Part shown: piece by piece, positions 61,462-64,000 of the stretch | Numbering within the stretch: the stretch's first letter is position 1 | Layout of the letters: the number at the start of each line of letters is the position of its first letter | Source: CAZSNT01 sp964607765 | Lineage (GTDB): Bacteria > Verrucomicrobiota > Lentisphaeria > Oligosphaerales > JABHEG01 | Assembly: GCA_964607765.1 (NCBI GenBank) | Contig: CAZSNT010000037.1 | Coordinates: 1-64,000, forward strand | Length of the DNA stretch: 64,000 nt | Reading direction: 5' to 3' | The notes under the pieces: model-generated | Databases searched by the model: none | Seen by the model: the letters and a program-made list of their open reading frames with translations, nothing else | Told to the model about the DNA's origin: nothing | Position numbers and translations under genes: made by a program

Positions 61462-63153
61462 TCACGCCCCGATTCTGGCGCCGTCCCGCTTTGCGGAGGA
61501 TGCCAGTTTCTCCATGTACCTGGTGACGCCCTTCTGTTCGAACCTGAGCAAGGACGTGACCCCCGCCCTCTTGGCCAGAAACCGTCCGATCATCGGGGAA
61601 GACAGGCTTTGCTCAAGACTACGGAGCAGATCCAGATCGTGCGTTGACACGAGCACGGCTCCCTGACGCGTGAACGCCTTGATTGCGTCTGCCACGATGG
61701 CACGCATTCTCTCATCCATGTGATTCGTCGGCTCATCGAGCACAAGCATGTCGACTGCGGGAATAGCGGCGACCACAAGGAACCAGAGCAGGCGTTGCTC
61801 GCCGCCGCTCAGGCTGCTGAGCGGACGCGTTCTGCCGCTGAACGCCGTGCCTCGGAGCTTGGACAGGAACCGGTTCCGCGCCTGACTCAGTTTCTCGGGA
61901 TCCAGGTAGCGCACGGTCTGTGCCCGGACCTGCTCGAAAAAACCGTCGACCGTCAACTGACTCGCAGTTATCTGCTCAGGCCAGAACTGGGGCAGATACG
62001 CGATGTTGACGCCCTGTGTCGCACGCAGTGCACGGTCATGGACAAGGTGCTCCATGAGCTTCGTCTTCCCCGTCCCGTTCTCCCCCACCAAGGCGACTAC
62101 CTGGTGACAATGGGGTCCCGGGAAGCTGATGTTCCTCAGCGGCGAATCGCGGACGGTTACTCCCCTGAGGTCGGAGAGCAGCGCCCCGTCTATGACACGG
62201 GCTTCATCACACCAGTCAATGCGCTCAATCCCCGTGGGATTCGCCTCCAAATGCCTGCCCACCTTCGCGAAAGCCGAGCGGTGCGCCTTCAGTCTGCTGC
62301 GGTTCTGGGACTCTCTGACAATCACGACCGTCTGGTCGCGCCCGGCCTGTCTGAGGAACGTCGGGACATGACTGACACTCACCATCAGCACGCCGGCATC
62401 CCGATACGTCTGGAACACGCCGGTCAGCTTGGCGATAGACGTCACGTCGAGATGATTCGTCGGTTCGTCGAACAGCGCAATATCCGGTTCACTGAGCAGC
62501 ATGAGCAACAGCGACAGCTTGGTCCTCTCGCCGCCGCTGAGCTCGCAGACCCTTCTTTCGAGAAAGTCATCGATCCTGAACTCCACAACGACCTTGCCGC
62601 AAAGGGTCTCGATACGCTGCTGAGCACTCACCTTCCGCACACTGCTGTCGTACTTGTCTCCGTCCAGCCAATCGTCGTCCGGCACATCGAACTGCCGATG
62701 ACAGTGTTTGGCGACTTCCCGCACGACGCGCCGGACAGAAACGTCAGCGATCGGGCGCAGCAGCTCCTCCTGATTCAGCCTGGAAATCCTCGTTCCCGGC
62801 CGATCCGCGTGGACGGGGTCGCCGATGTCGAAGACACCGCTGCCGGCGTTCGTGTTGATGCCCGCGCCACGGATCCCCATCAGCGCGTCGAGAAACGTGG
62901 TCTTGCCGACGCCGTTCTTGCCAACAAGCACGACCATGCTCCCGCTCGGCAGAGACATCTGCGGGATGTCGATCGTCAAGACGCCGCGCTCGGCCTGCAC
63001 GTCCTGCAGACTGATCATGCCGCCGCGCCGGTTCCCGCGCCGACGCCCGTGCGAGCCGCTCTCGATCTCGATCACGTGCTCGTCCAGAAGCGCCGCCACT
63101 TCCGGAGACACCACCACGTCGTCGAATTCGGTCAATAGACTCGTGTTTGCCAT
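61462..63153 (-). CDS. ABC-F family ATPase (two nucleotide-binding domains)
   Basis: 563 aa. NBD1: Walker A GKNGVGKTT (about 78-86), signature ELSGGE, Walker B ALFDEPTNHLD. NBD2: GENGTGKTK, SLSGGEQ, VLDEPTNHMD. No membrane segments, as expected for ABC-F ribosome-associated ATPases (translation rescue or antibiotic resistance). Unusual points are a roughly 45-residue N-terminal extension with an Arg-rich patch (HGRRRGNRRGG) and an inter-domain linker that looks shorter than the usual ~80-residue P-site tRNA-interaction motif. Starts 10 bp after the lpxR-like gene, so it is probably co-transcribed. Confidence 0.88.
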   Translation of the reverse strand: MANTSLLTEFDDVVVSPEVAALLDEHVIEIESGSHGRRRGNRRGGMISLQDVQAERGVLTIDIPQMSLPSGSMVVLVGKNGVGKTTFLDALMGIRGAGINTNAGSGVFDIGDPVHADRPGTRISRLNQEELLRPIADVSVRRVVREVAKHCHRQFDVPDDDWLDGDKYDSSVRKVSAQQRIETLCGKVVVEFRIDDFLERRVCELSGGERTKLSLLLMLLSEPDIALFDEPTNHLDVTSIAKLTGVFQTYRDAGVLMVSVSHVPTFLRQAGRDQTVVIVRESQNRSRLKAHRSAFAKVGRHLEANPTGIERIDWCDEARVIDGALLSDLRGVTVRDSPLRNISFPGPHCHQVVALVGENGTGKTKLMEHLVHDRALRATQGVNIAYLPQFWPEQITASQLTVDGFFEQVRAQTVRYLDPEKLSQARNRFLSKLRGTAFSGRTRPLSSLSGGEQRLLWFLVVAAIPAVDMLVLDEPTNHMDERMRAIVADAIKAFTRQGAVLVSTHDLDLLRSLEQSLSSPMIGRFLAKRAGVTSLLRFEQKGVTRYMEKLASSAKRDGARIGA

Positions 63154-63163
63154 GGTACCTTAA

Positions 63164-64000
63164 TCAAAACGGCAGCGCGAAACGCAGCATGACGGAACCG
63201 AATGACTGGTTCTCATCCTGATGGTCGAATTCGTCGCTGCGGATTGTGCGGGAAATCGACAGCTCGAGGCTCTCGTAACGAAGACTGAGACCATAGACCA
63301 GCTCAGCGACGAGGGGGGTTGAGTTGACCCCCGCGTCAAAGTCGCGGAAGACAGGACCATCCAGCGTGGCGTCGTGCGCGACCGCGGAGCCCCGAACACC
63401 GGCAAAACCCAGGAGAGAGAGGCGGGATTGGTCTGACGTTTCACGGCTGAACAGTTCATGCCCGTAACTGCCAAGCTGGACCCGGGGCGTCGAAAAAGTG
63501 GCAGGCAGGTTGCGGCCCACACGCAGCATGGCGCCGACATAGGCATCCGTTCGGAGGCTGCCGAGGGCTGCGCCCCACTCGGAGTACCCGTCCAACTGCA
63601 ATGGCCACGAATCTGTTCGGTCCAGGAACTGCAGGCGCCGTTTATGATCCAGATGAAGGTTGATTGTGAGCTCGCCCGGGACCTGGCTGTCCCAGCCCTG
63701 GAAGATCGGGCTGTTGGAGATGTTGCGGTGAACCCAGTCCTGGGCCTCCTGACCGCCGCTGTTCCGACCCGTGGTGCCCAGTGACAGAGTCGCACTGCTC
63801 ACGGAGCGACTGTTCTTGACGTGAAGCGAGGTCTCCAGTCCCAGCCATCCCGCGTAGGGACGCTCGCCAGCCGGGGCGACGAGAGCCTGGTGGTCCTCGG
63901 GAGTGAACATGAGCTGGGTCAGCCCGACTCCCCACGCAAAGCGGGGGGCGCGCTCGCCCGCGTCCGCAAAGCGCCAGCCCCGGAGCATGGCCTCCTCGGG
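63164..64000 (-). CDS. LpxR-like lipid A 3'-O-deacylase, 5' end beyond window
   Basis: Partial: the frame stays open to the window edge, and the visible ATG at 63988 is probably internal. At least 274 residues of an outer-membrane beta-barrel ending in Phe (MLRFALPF), as outer-membrane proteins usually do. The family signature is present: QLMFTPEDHQ, ERPYAGWLGLE, and QDWVHRN with the presumed catalytic His. The N-terminal Asn/Asp and Thr of the active site should lie in the missing part. LpxR removes the 3'-acyloxyacyl group from lipid A in the outer membrane. Followed by the ABC-F gene. Confidence 0.85.
   Translation of the reverse strand, partial: PEEAMLRGWRFADAGERAPRFAWGVGLTQLMFTPEDHQALVAPAGERPYAGWLGLETSLHVKNSRSVSSATLSLGTTGRNSGGQEAQDWVHRNISNSPIFQGWDSQVPGELTINLHLDHKRRLQFLDRTDSWPLQLDGYSEWGAALGSLRTDAYVGAMLRVGRNLPATFSTPRVQLGSYGHELFSRETSDQSRLSLLGFAGVRGSAVAHDATLDGPVFRDFDAGVNSTPLVAELVYGLSLRYESLELSISRTIRSDEFDHQDENQSFGSVMLRFALPF

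Noticed and set aside
1..64000. CRISPR arrays, rRNA, tRNA, intact insertion sequences
   Set aside because: None seen. Tandem units at 30839-30872 and 19303-19332 are too short and contiguous to be CRISPR repeats with spacers.

Overview
The window is about 62% G+C. It comes from a Gram-negative, diderm bacterium that degrades polysaccharides, most likely a member of the PVC superphylum (Kiritimatiellota, Lentisphaerota or Verrucomicrobiota type). The evidence is indirect. There are many large secreted clan GH-A-like hydrolases, Gfo/Idh/MocA oxidoreductases with twin-arginine signals, a Cys-type sulfatase, right-handed beta-helix enzymes, a 'four helix bundle suffix domain' protein, and an LpxR-type lipid A deacylase, which implies lipid A and an outer membrane. 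No rRNA, tRNA, CRISPR array, prophage or intact transposon was seen.

Layout. 0.2-10.2 kb: a secreted GH-A-like enzyme (-), a HEAT-repeat protein (+) and an LVIVD beta-propeller protein (-). 10.4-11.6 kb: a Fic AMPylase (-). 12.5-18.2 kb: a GH39-like hydrolase followed by two Tat-exported Gfo/Idh/MocA oxidoreductases (+). 18.6-19.1 kb: a BrnT/BrnA toxin-antitoxin pair with a promoter and overlapping palindromic operator. 19.5-24.3 kb: a metallophosphatase-like/beta-helix fusion and a PHP hydrolase (-). 24.3-30.7 kb: a BNR sialidase-like protein, a GH141-like beta-helix protein, a class I dehydroquinase-like enzyme and a cytosolic Gfo/Idh/MocA enzyme, interleaved with gene remnants. 31-38 kb: a PL11 rhamnogalacturonan lyase with a short promoter-driven ORF upstream, an Fe-S protein related to QueG, and a double-toroid heparinase II/III protein. 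38-39 kb: a four-helix-bundle gene flanked by direct repeats. 39.4-47.3 kb: a compact GH / (alpha/alpha)-toroid / DUF5060-GH operon. 47.7-49.1 kb: a DUF4143 ATPase. 49.3-61.4 kb: a lipoprotein GH, a GNAT-aminotransferase fusion, an oligogalacturonate-lyase-like propeller, a sulfatase, a cupin and another GH. 61.5-64 kb: lpxR-like gene followed by an ABC-F ATPase (-).

Together the enzymes suggest extracellular breakdown of an acidic, rhamnose- or uronate-containing and sulfated polysaccharide (pectin RG-I, algal or host glycan). Oligomers would then be processed by the sialidase-like, heparinase-like and oligogalacturonate-lyase-like proteins, and sugar acids oxidised or dehydrated by Gfo/Idh/MocA and dehydroquinase-like enzymes. 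No SusCD pair or sugar transporter is present.

Two patterns stand out. First, the spaces between genes are full of debris: truncated GH5, fucosidase-like, FAD oxidoreductase, PIN and MBL fragments, an internally deleted duplicate of the dehydroquinase-like gene, and long nested palindromes. Second, a 15-bp palindrome, TTGCGGASTCCGCAA, recurs inside coding sequences across the whole window, far above chance.
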